This document shows, one piece after another, positions 45,507 through 55,229 of a stretch of 64,000 bases of DNA; the stretch's first letter is position 1, and each line of letters starts with the position of its first letter. Location: contig NZ_JAOAOQ010000012.1 in assembly GCF_030398385.1 (NCBI RefSeq), positions 86,915 to 150,914 of the forward strand, given 5' to 3'. The notes beneath the pieces were generated by a model. It was given only the letters and a program-made list of their open reading frames with translations, was not told the DNA's origin and did not search any database. The position numbers and the translations under genes are program-made. This stretch comes from Aquibium sp. ELW1220. GTDB taxonomy: Bacteria > Pseudomonadota > Alphaproteobacteria > Rhizobiales > Rhizobiaceae.

Positions 45507-46594
45507 GCGGCTGCCGGAAACTGGAAGCCGGGGGCCGAACGGGACAAGGCCGTCTCCTCTTCGTTCATCTCCGCGTCGATCCCGTCGAACAGGGGGGTCG
45601 TCATGTAGCGCTCGCCGGTATCGGGCAGCATGCAGAGCACGACCGATCCGGGGGGTGACCGCTCGGCGACCATCCGTGCCACGGCGAAGGTCGATCCGCC
45701 GGAGACCCCGGTGAAGATGCCTTCCCTGCTTGCCAGGGTTCTCGCCCAGATCATGCCGTCGGCGCCCGCCACCGGAACCACCTCGTCGTAGAGGTTCAGG
45801 TCGATGGCCTCCTGCAGGACGTTCGGGATGAAGTCCGGCGTCCAGCCCTGGATCGGGTGCGGCTCGAAGGCCGGGTGGCTGGCCGATGGCGCGCCATCGG
45901 GGTCGCGGCTCTGGATGAGGCCGCTGCCGAGCAACTGGGCGTTGGCGGGTTCGCTCAGCACGATCCGCGTTTCGGGTCGCTCGCGCCGCAGCACGCGCGC
46001 CACCCCGGCCAGGGTCCCGCCGGTTCCATAGCCGGTCACGAAGGCATCGAGCCGCGTGCCGGCGAAGTCATTGACGATCTCGCGCCCCGTCGTCGCCTCG
46101 TGGATCGCGGCATTGGCGCGGGTCTCGAACTGGCTGGCCAGGAACCAGCCATTGGCCTCGGCAAGTTCGACCGCCTTCCGGTACATCCCGAACCCCTTCT
46201 GCACGCGGGGTGTCAGCACCACTTTCGCCCCCAGCATCCGCATCAATCTGCGCCGCTCGACCGAAAAGCTGTCGGCCATGGTCACGACGAGCGGGTAGCC
46301 TTTCTGCGCGCATACCATCGCCAACCCGATGCCGGTGTTGCCGCTGGTCGCTTCGACCACGGTCTGGCCCGGTTTCAGGGCACCGCTGCGCTCGCCCTCT
46401 TCGATGATGCCGATGGCGAGGCGATCCTTCACCGATGCGGCCGGATTGAAGAATTCCGCCTTGACGTAGATCGTCGCGTGCTGCGGACCGAGATTGTTGA
46501 TGCGGATGCACGGCGTGTCGCCGATCGAGTCCAGAACGCTGTCGTAGAGCCGGCCGCGACCCCTGGTGGTCCTGATGCCCTGTTGCGAAGTCAT
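45503..46594 (-). CDS. Cysteine synthase-family PLP enzyme
   Basis: Fold-type II PLP protein of 363 residues. PLP lysine K56 in FNPAASVKDRLA, substrate-carboxylate loop EATSGNTGIG (84-88) and phosphate loop VTGYGTGGTLAGV are all present, as in O-acetylserine sulfhydrylase. The protein is about 40-50 residues longer than CysK, mainly as a C-terminal tail (FDGIDAEMNEEETALSRSAPG). Genuine CysK, beta-cyanoalanine synthase, SbnA-like and cystathionine-beta-synthase-like proteins cannot be separated by eye. As first gene of a pair with a group II decarboxylase, a role in making a beta-substituted amino acid for decarboxylation is more likely than general cysteine synthesis. Confidence 0.92.
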   Translation of the reverse strand: MTSQQGIRTTRGRGRLYDSVLDSIGDTPCIRINNLGPQHATIYVKAEFFNPAASVKDRLAIGIIEEGERSGALKPGQTVVEATSGNTGIGLAMVCAQKGYPLVVTMADSFSVERRRLMRMLGAKVVLTPRVQKGFGMYRKAVELAEANGWFLASQFETRANAAIHEATTGREIVNDFAGTRLDAFVTGYGTGGTLAGVARVLRRERPETRIVLSEPANAQLLGSGLIQSRDPDGAPSASHPAFEPHPIQGWTPDFIPNVLQEAIDLNLYDEVVPVAGADGMIWARTLASREGIFTGVSGGSTFAVARMVAERSPPGSVVLCMLPDTGERYMTTPLFDGIDAEMNEEETALSRSAPGFQFPAAA

Positions 46595-46708
46595 CCTGCG
46601 CTTCCTTCTCGTCGCGCGGTTCGAAGACGACCGCGCCAGGTTGGGTCGACGACGCCGTCGGGTGCAGCGCCATCTGATTGATGCTATGACAGGCGGCGTG
46701 TTCGGGAC

Positions 46709-48733
46709 GTGGTATCAATCGTGGAAACGGCAGTGGAAACGAGAGGGCAGCAGGACCTGAGCATCCAGTTGCTCGGCCCGCTGGCCGTCAGGCGGGACGG
46801 CGCTCCGGTGGAACTGCCGCGATCGCGCAAGCTGCGCGCGCTGCTGGCCTATCTCGTTCTCGCGCCGCGACCCGTCAGCCGCAGCAGGCTCTGCGACCTG
46901 CTGTGGGATGGGCCGAACGACCCGCGCGGCGAACTGCGGTGGTGCCTGACCAGGCTGCGGAGCGTGCTGGACGACGCGGGCGTGCAGCGGGTGGAAACGC
47001 CGGGGGATGCCGTCGGCGTGAACCTCGCGGGCTGTTCCATCGATGCCACCCTGCTTGCCTCGGCGGTCGCGGACGGGCTCGACAGGCAGACGACCAGCGG
47101 TCTCGTCTCCCTGTCGGCCGCGAGTTCAGGTCCGTTCCTGGACGGCCTCGAGATCGACCGATGCCCGGATTTCCTCGCTTGGCTTTCGGCGCAGCGCCGG
47201 CGGTTCCATGCGATGCAGGTCGCCGTGGCCGAGCAGGCGATCACGCGGTTCCCGATTGGCGACGAGGCGGCTGCGCCGCATGTCGAGCGGTGGCTCGACC
47301 TGTCGCCGTTCGACCTTCGCGCGCACCATGCCCTGCTCGCCGGCCTCTGCGCCAATGGTCGCTTCGACGCCTGCGAGCGGCATCTCGCCGAGGCCTCCGA
47401 TCGTTTCACGTCCGAGGACATGGATCCCTCGGTTCTGACCGACATGTGGCGAAAGCTGCGCAGCGTTCCGATCGCAGCCCAGGCCCGGAACCTGCTCCCC
47501 GACCATGAAGGCCAGGTTCGCACATCCATCGCCGCCGACCGGAACCAGAAGCGGGCCTCGCTCGCGGTCATGCCGTTCGTGGAGCAGCGATCCGGAGGCG
47601 TCGTCCGTGGCGGGCTTGCCGACGGTCTCACGCACGACATCATCACGCGGCTGGCCAGGCTGCGGGACTTCTTCGTCATCGCCCGGGGATCGGTCTTCGC
47701 GCTGGCGGACCGCGGGCTCGGACCGGAGGAGGCCGGACGGCGGCTCGATGTCGACTACGTCGCCAGCGGCTTCGTGCGCCGGAACGGCGGCCGCGACTCC
47801 GTGAGCGTGGAACTCGTCGATGTGCCGTCGGCGCGGATCATCTGGTCGGACACGTTCGAGCCTGACGGGGACGATCTCTTTCTCGTTCTCGACGACATCG
47901 GCAACAGCATCGTGGCGTCGATTTCGACGGAGATCGAGATGACGGAGCGAAATCGCGCGATCCTGAAGGCACCGAGTTCGCTGAATGCGTGGGAAGCCTA
48001 CCACCGCGGACTCTGGCACATGTACCGCTTCACCCGCGAGGAGAACGAGAAGGCCCGGCAGTTCTTCGGCGTCGCGACGAGCCTCGACCCGACCTTCGCG
48101 CGCGCCCATGCCGGGCTCTCCTTCACCCATTGGCAGAGCGCGTTCCAGCGCTGGGGAGACCGCGACCGCGACATCGCGCTCGCCTACGAGGCTGCGGGCG
48201 AGAGCGTGCTGATCGACGATCACAATCCCGCCGCGCACTGGGCCATGGGGCGGGCACTCTGGCTGCGCGGCAGCAACGAGGAGTCGCTCAGCGAACTGGC
48301 ACGCGCCGTGGATCTCAGTCCGAACTTCGCGCTGGGACATTATGCGCTGTCGTTCGTCGCGTCCCAGTCCGGCGATCCGCTCGCTGCGATCGGATCGGCC
48401 GACCACTCGCGACACCTCAGTCCGTTCGATCCCCTGCTGTTCGGCATGCTGGCAGCCCGAGCCATGGCACATGTCCGCCTCGGCCACTTCGAGGAGGCGG
48501 CCGAGTGGTCGCTGAAGGCCGCCGCGCGGCCCAACCCGCATGCCATCATCCTGGCGATCGCCGCCTGCTGTCTCGGTCTTGCCGGTCGCATCGCCGAGGG
48601 CCGGGCGCTGGCCGGGCGCATTCGCGAAAGCCTGCCGCACTACGGCGTGGACGCGTTCCTCGCGGCGTTCCGCTTCGAGCCCGATGCCGCCGCCCTGTTC
48701 CGGCAGGGCGCTCGGAACATCGGAATGGACTGA
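46709..48733 (+). CDS. Large SARP/BTAD-type regulator with TolB-like and TPR domains
   Basis: Regulator of up to 674 residues. An N-terminal SARP-like winged helix (SIQLLGPLAVRRDGAPVELPRSRKLRALLAYLVL...LCDLLWDGPNDPRGELRWCLTRLRSVL) is followed by a BTAD helical region to about residue 250. About 285-420 match the FlgO/TolB-like sensor segment found in adenylate-cyclase-type regulators (RASLAVMPF, LADGLTHDIITRLARLRDFFVIARGS). About 430-660 contain TPR-like repeats (LDPTFARAHAGLSFTHW, LSPNFALGHYALSF). Several GTG codons (46709, 46721, 46730) make the start uncertain. It diverges from the PLP-enzyme operon and probably controls it. Confidence 0.85.
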   Translation: MVSIVETAVETRGQQDLSIQLLGPLAVRRDGAPVELPRSRKLRALLAYLVLAPRPVSRSRLCDLLWDGPNDPRGELRWCLTRLRSVLDDAGVQRVETPGDAVGVNLAGCSIDATLLASAVADGLDRQTTSGLVSLSAASSGPFLDGLEIDRCPDFLAWLSAQRRRFHAMQVAVAEQAITRFPIGDEAAAPHVERWLDLSPFDLRAHHALLAGLCANGRFDACERHLAEASDRFTSEDMDPSVLTDMWRKLRSVPIAAQARNLLPDHEGQVRTSIAADRNQKRASLAVMPFVEQRSGGVVRGGLADGLTHDIITRLARLRDFFVIARGSVFALADRGLGPEEAGRRLDVDYVASGFVRRNGGRDSVSVELVDVPSARIIWSDTFEPDGDDLFLVLDDIGNSIVASISTEIEMTERNRAILKAPSSLNAWEAYHRGLWHMYRFTREENEKARQFFGVATSLDPTFARAHAGLSFTHWQSAFQRWGDRDRDIALAYEAAGESVLIDDHNPAAHWAMGRALWLRGSNEESLSELARAVDLSPNFALGHYALSFVASQSGDPLAAIGSADHSRHLSPFDPLLFGMLAARAMAHVRLGHFEEAAEWSLKAAARPNPHAIILAIAACCLGLAGRIAEGRALAGRIRESLPHYGVDAFLAAFRFEPDAAALFRQGARNIGMD

Positions 48734-48804
48734 CGGGAATGCGCAGGCTCCGGACCATTGCCGGGCTGCGAGCCGTCGGTCCGTCTCATCTGTGTCCGCG
48801 GAGT

Positions 48805-48847
48805 AAAAACGTCGACGCAGGAGCAGCCTTGAACTGCCCCTGCGTCG
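48805..48847 (-). terminator. Rho-independent terminator after the large autotransporter
   Basis: On the minus strand a long stem (CGACGCAGG.GCAG pairing with CTGC.CCTGCGTCG, plus 48813-48847) is followed by ACG and five T (plus 48805-48809), about 30 bp after the autotransporter stop. Confidence 0.85.
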
Positions 48848-48867
48848 GCACGGCGTTGTGCCGTTTT
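48846..48867 (+). terminator. Terminator of the SARP/TPR regulator
   Basis: CGGCAC-GGCGTT-GTGCCG followed by TTTT. It overlaps the end of the opposite-strand terminator, giving a compact bidirectional stop between two convergent genes. Confidence 0.65.
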
Positions 48868-48877
48868 GGTTCCCCGA

Positions 48878-51800
48878 TCAGAAGTTGACGCTGAACTTTG
48901 CGCCGCCTGCGTTGATCGTGGTGTCCTGGCCGAAGGCGCCCTCGTAGAAGATCTGCAGGGTGCCCATGTCGCCCTTCAGGATGTCGACGCCGGCCGAGAC
49001 GGTCCACAGGACGTCTTCGGAGGAGGTGCCGATGGTGAAGGCCGTGGCGGCGTTGCCGTCGGCGTTGAAGACGCCGGTCAGCGAGTAGTCGTTGCCGGTG
49101 TAGAGGCCGACGCCGCCGCGCAGGTAGGGGCGCAGCAGGATGTCCCCGCCGAGTTCGACCTGGCCGCCGATCTCGACCGCCGGCATCAGCGCCAGCACGG
49201 TGTTGTCGACGCCGTCGGTGCTGACCGAGGCGAGGCCGCCGCTTTCGGTGAAGGCGCCGGTCTTCACATAGGTCACCGAGGCGTCGACCATCGGGCGCAG
49301 GTAGAAGCCGCCGGTCTGCATGGTGTAGGCGGCGCGCAGGCGGCCGCTGACGGTGGTCACGTCGGTCTCGCCCGACAGGAGGTCGGTGAAGTTGCCGAAG
49401 GCGATGGGCCGCAGCGTGTCGTAGCTGCCGTGCGATGCCGACAGCGACGCTGCCAGCAGCAGCGGCCCGGGCGCGTACTTGACGACCGCGCCGGCCGAGA
49501 AGCTGTCGCCCTCGCTCGATGCGCCGCCGTCACCGTCGCGGTCGGACGAGCGGTAGCCGATGGAGCCGCCGATCCGCCACGGGGTGCCGTCGATGGCCAT
49601 CTGCACGCCGCCCATGACCTCGGTGGAGCGGGTGTTGAAGCCGGTCAGGTCGCCATTGGCCTGAAGGTCGTACTCGCTGTAGACGGCGCGGCCCCAGGCG
49701 CATTCGCCCTCGGCTGCGAAGGCGTTCTCGCCGCCGGCCATGCGGCAGCTCAGCATCGCGTCCGAGAAGGTGTCGATGTCCTGCACGGCGGCGATCTGGT
49801 CGGCGACGTAGATGTTGGGCGAGAGCTGGTTGAGCGCGTCCTCGCCCTCATCGACCGAGCCGAGGTTGAGCAGCGCGACCGCGAGCGGCTCGAGCCCGCC
49901 GGGGCCCTCGATGCTGGCCTGGATGGCGTTGCCGATCGAGCTTGCATTGTCGCCCATGCCGGCCGGCGAGAAGTCGAAGCCGTCGATCGACAGCTCGACG
50001 TCGTCGCCGCCATTGACGGTGTTGATGTCGGCCAGGACGAAGGGGTTGAGCAGCGTCAGCGTCTGCGAGGTGACGCCGTTCGCCGTGGTGACGATCGTGT
50101 AGGTGTCCGGCGTGCCGTTGGCGGTGATGAAGTTCAGCTGCAGGTCGCCGTCGAGCGCCGCCGTCTCCGACACGTCGATGCGGTCGGCAGTCGTCGCGTC
50201 CATGTCGATGTCGAAGAGCAGCGTGCCGGTCGCCTCGTTGACGAGCACGCCCGTCAGCGTCGTCGTGAAGACGTTGTCGTCGCCGCCCGGCGACAGCGTG
50301 CCCCAGTTGGTGAGGACGTTGCCGCCGTCGAGGTTCACCATGCTGCCCATGTTGAACAGCGCGCCCGAGCGGTTGTTGAAGGCGTTGCTCCATTCATACA
50401 GGTCGATGTTGCCGGTGATCGTGCCGTAATTGTCGATCAGCGTGTCGCCGCGATCGGCCTGCACCGCCATGCCGGCGATGCCGTCGGCGCTGGCGATCGT
50501 GCCGTAGTTGTAGAGGTTGTTGTAGTTGGCCTGCTCGAAGTAGACGCCGGTGAAGCCCGCACCGCCGAGGACCGCGCCGTCGCTGCCGATGGTGACCGAC
50601 TGCGTCCCCCAGGTGCGGAGGTGGATGGCGTCCTGGGCGCCGGAGACCGTGCCGTCGTCATAGCTGATGGTGATCGTGCCGCTGCCCGAATAGGCCTGGA
50701 TGCCGGCACGGGTGCTGGAGCTGATGTCGCCGGTGGTATCCACGGTCACCGAGTCGCCGCTGATGTTGCGGGCATAGATGCCGTCGAGCACCGAGCTGAC
50801 GCCGCCAAACTGTGTGACGCTGACCGCACCTGAAGCGGTTTCGGCATAGATGCCATACTTGGTCTCCGCGTCGATCGTCCCCGTATGGCTGATCGTGATG
50901 GCGCCGTCGCCGCCGCCCTCGGCGAAGATGCCGCTCTCGTAGGACGAGATGTCGCCCGAGACCATGGTGATAGTGATCGGACCGTTCGAGGTGTAGGCGT
51001 AGATGCCGTTCCCCGTCTCCGACGTGATGTCGCCGGTGCGGTCGATGGTGATGGACTTGCCGTTGCCCATCGTCGTGGCAAAGACGCCGTGACGTCCGGA
51101 GTCGATGGCACCGTACTGGTTAACGACGACCGCTCCGCTCCGCGACACGGCGTAGACGCCGATGCCATTCGAGCCTGCATCGATCGTGCCGGTCTGGGTG
51201 ACGCTGACCGTCTCACTGCTGACGTTCTCGGCGAAGATGCCAGTGCCGCCCGCATCGATGTTGCCGGACGCCACCGTCACGGTCACGGCGCCGTTCTTCG
51301 CGTAGGCGTAGATACCGAAATTGGCGCTGCTGACGTCGCCGGTCTGCTGCACGGTCACCGACTTGTCCGTGCCGTTTGTGGAGGCGAAGATGCCGTGGCT
51401 GTTGTCGGCGTCGATGATCCCCACATGCGTCACCGAGATCTGTCCGGCGGCCGATTCGGCGAAGATGCCGTTGGAGCCCGCGAGGATGTCGCCGGTCTGG
51501 ACGATCGTGATCGCGTCGTCGCTCAGGGACTTCGCGAAGATGCCGTCGCCGGATGCATCGATGTCGCCGGACGTCATCGTGACCATGATCGACCCGTCGG
51601 TCGTGTATGCATAGATGCCGTCCCGGTCGCTGGACGTGATGTCGCCGGCCTGCTCGATCAGGATGTTCTTGTCCGTCCCGTAGGTGCGGGCGAAGATGCC
51701 GTCGGAATAGGAGGCGATATCGCCCTGGTTGCGGATCTCGATCGAGCCGGCCGGTGTCTCCGCGAAAATGCCGTAGCCCGACGTCGAGGCGATGTTGCCG

Positions 51801-53797
51801 GCGGAGGTGATGTCGATCGTGCCGGTACTGGTGTTGCGGGCGAAGATGCCGGTACTCGATGAGGAGATGTCGCCGTAATCGCGTGTGATCGTGATCGGGC
51901 CGTCGGCCGAGGAAGCGTAGATGCCGCGGCCACCCGTCGAGGTGATGGCGCCGTCCTGATCGATCGTCACGCCGTCGTCGTCGCCGGTGGTCGAGGCGAA
52001 TATGCCGTCGTCGCCGGACTGGATCGAACCGTACTGGTTGACGGTCACAGCGGCATTGGACGACGAGGCATAGATGCCGCGGCCCGAGGACGTGACGTCG
52101 CCGTAGACGTCGATAAGGATCGCGCCGTCCGCGCTCGTCGCGCTGATGCCGGTCGTGCTCTGCAGGATGTCGCCGGTCAGGTCGATCGTGACGGAGCCGC
52201 CGCCGGCTGCGCGCGCATAGATGCCTTCGGCGCCGGCCGTGATGTCGCCGATCGTCGTGATGTCGATCGCCCCATGCACCGCATCGGCGTAGATGCCCTT
52301 GCCGGAGGCCGCGACGATGTCGCCGCTGCGGTCGATCGTGATGGTACCGGTGTCGGAGGTTCGGGTGAAGATGCCGTCGTTGCTCGCGCTGATCAGGCCA
52401 TGCTGTCCGATGTCGATGTTGCCCGTCGCCGAGGAGGCAAAGATGCCGTCGTTGCCGGCCGTGATCCCGCCGACGAGATCGATGTCGATGGCCGTGCTGC
52501 CGTAGTTCTGCGCGAAGATGCCGTATCCCGATGCACTGATGTCGCCGCCGGACATCGTCACACCGATGGCACCGGTCGCGGAGTAGGCATAGATGCCGTC
52601 GCTTGACGTCGAGTTCAGGTTCCCGGTGCGATCGATGGTCACCGTGGCCGAGCCATAGTTCTGCGCAAAGATGCCGGTTCCGGTGGAGGTGAGCGCGCCG
52701 TACTGGTTGACGGTGACGGCACCGGACGACGAATAGGCGTAGACGCCCTTGCCGCCGGCATCGATCATCCCGGTCATGTCCACGGAGACGGATGCGCCGC
52801 TGCGGTTTTCCGCGAAGATGCCGTCATCGGCGGAGGTGATGTCGCCGCCGCTCATCGTCACCGAGACCTGGCCCATCGACGAATAGGCGTAGATGCCACG
52901 GCCCGTGCCGCGCGTCGTGTCGATGTCGCCGGTGTGGTCGACGGTCACCGATTCCGCATTGCGGTTCTCGGCGAAGATGCCGTCGCCGTAGGAGTCGATC
53001 GCGCCGTACTGGTCGACGAGGACGGCATCGAGGGCTGAGTAGGCGTATACGCCCTTGCCCATCTCGGACGTGACCGTTCCGTCCCACTCGATCGTCGCGC
53101 TGCCATCGCCATTCTGGCCGGTCGACTGCGCAAAGAGGCCGTCCCCATAGGCCTCGACGTCGCCGCCACCCGTCAGTTCAGCATCGCCGTCCGGCGCGTC
53201 GACCACGATGCCCGAGCCTGCGGACGACGTGACGTCGCCATTGCTGTACACCGAGACGTCGCCGAACTCGGAGTAGGCACTGATGCCGCCGAGCGTGCCG
53301 CTGATGTCACCGATGAGGTCGACCGAGGTGTCGTCCTGCGAGAGGGTACGGACGCCGAAGCCGCCGGTGGATACGATCTCTCCCTCGTGGTCGATTGTGA
53401 TGGAGCCGCCCGTGGAGTTGGCGTAGATGCCGTCGGCGTCGACGGCAATGGTTTCGAAGCTGCCGGTGTCGCTCGTGATGGTGATCGGGCCCGACGACTG
53501 GAAGTCGATAGCATTGACGCCGGCATTGTCGGGCCAGATCTTGCCGGTCACGTTATTGATCAGCAGCGTCTCGACGGGGCTGGTCGCGGCAACGCCGTCG
53601 CCCAGCAGGCCGGTGCAGGTCTGGGTAGTGCCGTCGATGGAGCAGGCGGCCTGGGCGCTGCCGGGCGCGCCGAGGCAGAGGAAAACGGTGGTCAGGGCCG
53701 CGCCGCTCAGCAGCGAACGTCTCCGCGCAGGCTTCCTGCCGGCTGCCTTGCTCAAACCAGCCAAAGAGCTGCCTCCGCGTGCAACAACGTCGTTCAT
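48878..53797 (-). CDS. Giant autotransporter with about 36 short beta-helix repeats
   Basis: Outer-membrane autotransporter of 1639 residues. The extended signal peptide (MNDVVARGGSSLAGLSKAAG...LLSGAALTTVFLCLGAPGSAQA) is cut before ACSIDG. Residues about 95 to 1000 are about 36 repeats of roughly 23 residues, each with a core like GDI...DGIFAEN or GIYAYS followed by VTI...TG; IYAYS- and IFAEN-type cores often alternate. A less regular stalk follows (VQADRGDTLIDNYGTITGNI), then the junction LNQLSPNIYVADQIAAVQDIDTFSDAML and a barrel of about 270 residues (CAWGRAVYSEYDLQAN to AKFSVNF) ending in Phe as required for BAM assembly. GGGGG lies upstream of ATG 53797. Adhesin or biofilm function is inference. 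One very long gene, no frameshift. Confidence 0.92.
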   Translation of the reverse strand: MNDVVARGGSSLAGLSKAAGRKPARRRSLLSGAALTTVFLCLGAPGSAQAACSIDGTTQTCTGLLGDGVAATSPVETLLINNVTGKIWPDNAGVNAIDFQSSGPITITSDTGSFETIAVDADGIYANSTGGSITIDHEGEIVSTGGFGVRTLSQDDTSVDLIGDISGTLGGISAYSEFGDVSVYSNGDVTSSAGSGIVVDAPDGDAELTGGGDVEAYGDGLFAQSTGQNGDGSATIEWDGTVTSEMGKGVYAYSALDAVLVDQYGAIDSYGDGIFAENRNAESVTVDHTGDIDTTRGTGRGIYAYSSMGQVSVTMSGGDITSADDGIFAENRSGASVSVDMTGMIDAGGKGVYAYSSSGAVTVNQYGALTSTGTGIFAQNYGSATVTIDRTGNLNSTSSDGIYAYSATGAIGVTMSGGDISASGYGIFAQNYGSTAIDIDLVGGITAGNDGIFASSATGNIDIGQHGLISASNDGIFTRTSDTGTITIDRSGDIVAASGKGIYADAVHGAIDITTIGDITAGAEGIYARAAGGGSVTIDLTGDILQSTTGISATSADGAILIDVYGDVTSSGRGIYASSSNAAVTVNQYGSIQSGDDGIFASTTGDDDGVTIDQDGAITSTGGRGIYASSADGPITITRDYGDISSSSTGIFARNTSTGTIDITSAGNIASTSGYGIFAETPAGSIEIRNQGDIASYSDGIFARTYGTDKNILIEQAGDITSSDRDGIYAYTTDGSIMVTMTSGDIDASGDGIFAKSLSDDAITIVQTGDILAGSNGIFAESAAGQISVTHVGIIDADNSHGIFASTNGTDKSVTVQQTGDVSSANFGIYAYAKNGAVTVTVASGNIDAGGTGIFAENVSSETVSVTQTGTIDAGSNGIGVYAVSRSGAVVVNQYGAIDSGRHGVFATTMGNGKSITIDRTGDITSETGNGIYAYTSNGPITITMVSGDISSYESGIFAEGGGDGAITISHTGTIDAETKYGIYAETASGAVSVTQFGGVSSVLDGIYARNISGDSVTVDTTGDISSSTRAGIQAYSGSGTITISYDDGTVSGAQDAIHLRTWGTQSVTIGSDGAVLGGAGFTGVYFEQANYNNLYNYGTIASADGIAGMAVQADRGDTLIDNYGTITGNIDLYEWSNAFNNRSGALFNMGSMVNLDGGNVLTNWGTLSPGGDDNVFTTTLTGVLVNEATGTLLFDIDMDATTADRIDVSETAALDGDLQLNFITANGTPDTYTIVTTANGVTSQTLTLLNPFVLADINTVNGGDDVELSIDGFDFSPAGMGDNASSIGNAIQASIEGPGGLEPLAVALLNLGSVDEGEDALNQLSPNIYVADQIAAVQDIDTFSDAMLSCRMAGGENAFAAEGECAWGRAVYSEYDLQANGDLTGFNTRSTEVMGGVQMAIDGTPWRIGGSIGYRSSDRDGDGGASSEGDSFSAGAVVKYAPGPLLLAASLSASHGSYDTLRPIAFGNFTDLLSGETDVTTVSGRLRAAYTMQTGGFYLRPMVDASVTYVKTGAFTESGGLASVSTDGVDNTVLALMPAVEIGGQVELGGDILLRPYLRGGVGLYTGNDYSLTGVFNADGNAATAFTIGTSSEDVLWTVSAGVDILKGDMGTLQIFYEGAFGQDTTINAGGAKFSVNF

Positions 53798-54869
53798 GCC
53801 TGAATGCCCCCTGCAAAAAAGCAAGCTCGCGCAGAATCAATCCGCGTGCCTGTACGGCAGGTGTAGCCTGTCAGGCTCTTGTCGCGTTAGCATTGCTTGC
53901 CTTCACTTGCGGTATTCCGCGCGACTGTTGCGTCGCTGCCACACGCCCGGGCCGGTGTTGCCGCTTCTGGTGCAGCGCATCAGCGACGGCAGGGGAGGGG
54001 CAGGCCGGGGACGACAAAGGTCGATCTCCGGAAGCTGGCGAAGCAGGAGGCGCAGCAGCGCGATATGCAAGCCCGCCGGAGCACGGAAGGCGGGGCCGCC
54101 AGCCCGGCGCGGAAGCCGCGGTTCACGGGCGACCTGCAACACGCGCGCTCCGCAAGAACGTCTTCGCCGACTTGCAGATCGAAGGAGGGGCTGCTTGATG
54201 CAGCATGCCGTCGACGCCGCGAGCGGAGAGGGTGGAGGATGGCGCCATATCCATGCCGGCGCCAGACATGCGTCCGTCATTGGGTTTCCCGTATTGCGGT
54301 TGTCCAGCTGCCGCAATGCTGTCCGTGGTGCGGAAGCATCTTGACAGGTCGCCCGCTCGCGCAAGGTCGGTGGGTTGACAGATCGGACGAGCGCCTGCGG
54401 CCATCGAGGCCGAGCAAGGACCGAAGGCGCCGCCACGCTATGCGCACAAGCCATCTCTCCCATGCCTGCGTATGCTGGCTACATTTGCCAGCCATGCAGC
54501 GCGGCAATCTACGCGTGTCGAAAGCCTTATTCTTAACGTCCCGTTAACCATGGCTAGGTATGACATGCCTGCAACCAACGGTCACCCCGGTTGCACCTTG
54601 GCAAGACCCGCCGGCGCCCCCCCCCGATGCCGGCGGGTTCACTTTGTCTGCATGGGGGTGGGCCAAGCATCCGCCAACGCGGCCCGAACCGGTCCAGCCC
54701 GCCAAACACCGGCCTCGGCCTCTTGTCCGTCGAGAGGCATGCCGACGCGGGCCCGCGGGCATTGATGCATCCGGAACTTGACGGTCTCACGGTGGCTGCT
54801 GCACAATCGCTCGTTGACCGATGATATGGACGGTAGTCCGGCTGTTCGAACTTAACGGCTTCAAGTGCA
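53798..54869. other. Long non-coding stretch upstream of the autotransporter
   Basis: About 1.07 kb with no gene I can support. It must contain the promoter of the giant autotransporter (toward the left). Open frames on both strands are short and of shadow composition. One notable hairpin is at 54607-54637, and a smaller one, GCTGGC-N7-GCCAGC, lies near 54475. Confidence 0.5.
54607..54637. terminator. GC-rich hairpin in the long intergenic region
   Basis: CCCGCCGGC and GCCGGCGGG pair around a C-rich 13-nt loop, followed on the plus strand by TTCACTTTG. It could be a terminator, but no gene ends nearby, so the role is open. Confidence 0.4.
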
Positions 54870-55016
54870 ATGGCAGCGTCGGAGCGAGAACTGGACCAAG
54901 ACGATAGCCGCCGGTGGGGTCCGCTCCTGAGGGAGGTCGCCGCGTGGATCATGTTCGCGGCCGGAGTCCTTTCCTTGACCTACGTCGGCCTCATCCATCC
55001 CGTTTTCTGGGAGTAG
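54870..55016 (+). CDS. Small single-pass membrane protein (48 aa), hypothetical
   Basis: An open frame of 48 residues: a charged cytoplasmic-looking start (MAASERELDQDDSRRWGPLL) and one hydrophobic segment (EVAAWIMFAAGVLSLTYVGL) ending IHPVFWE. The clean split of charge and hydrophobicity, a TAG stop and GC-rich third positions make it a plausible small gene. There is no strong ribosome site (CTTCAAGTGCA before ATG). Function unknown; it lies alone between the autotransporter and the polyol operon. Confidence 0.5.
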   Translation: MAASERELDQDDSRRWGPLLREVAAWIMFAAGVLSLTYVGLIHPVFWE

Positions 55017-55229
55017 GTTTCCGCCCTGTCGTTCGTTCGGACGGCATTTGCCGGCAGCGCGCCGTCGATCCGCCGCACCTGTATGGCCCATATCGGTGCC
55101 GACATGCCTGGACAGGGCAGGCGAACGTGCTGTCAGCCTCGCGGGCGAGGGCGGGACGGGACGGGAAGAGCAAGCGCCGCTTCCGGCGTCCGGCGGCGCG
55201 GACGGACCCTAAACCCTAATGCCACTGCT

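Noticed and set aside
44013..46594. Siderophore-type (SbnA/SbnB-like) pathway
   Set aside because: No SbnB-like dehydrogenase or NIS synthetase is adjacent. The ornithine-cyclodeaminase-like gene is about 7.3 kb away in a separate operon.
50000..53400. Regularly spaced DNA repeats that could suggest a CRISPR array
   Set aside because: They are coding repeats of the autotransporter passenger in one continuous reading frame, with variable DNA and no constant repeat-spacer pattern. No cas gene is present.
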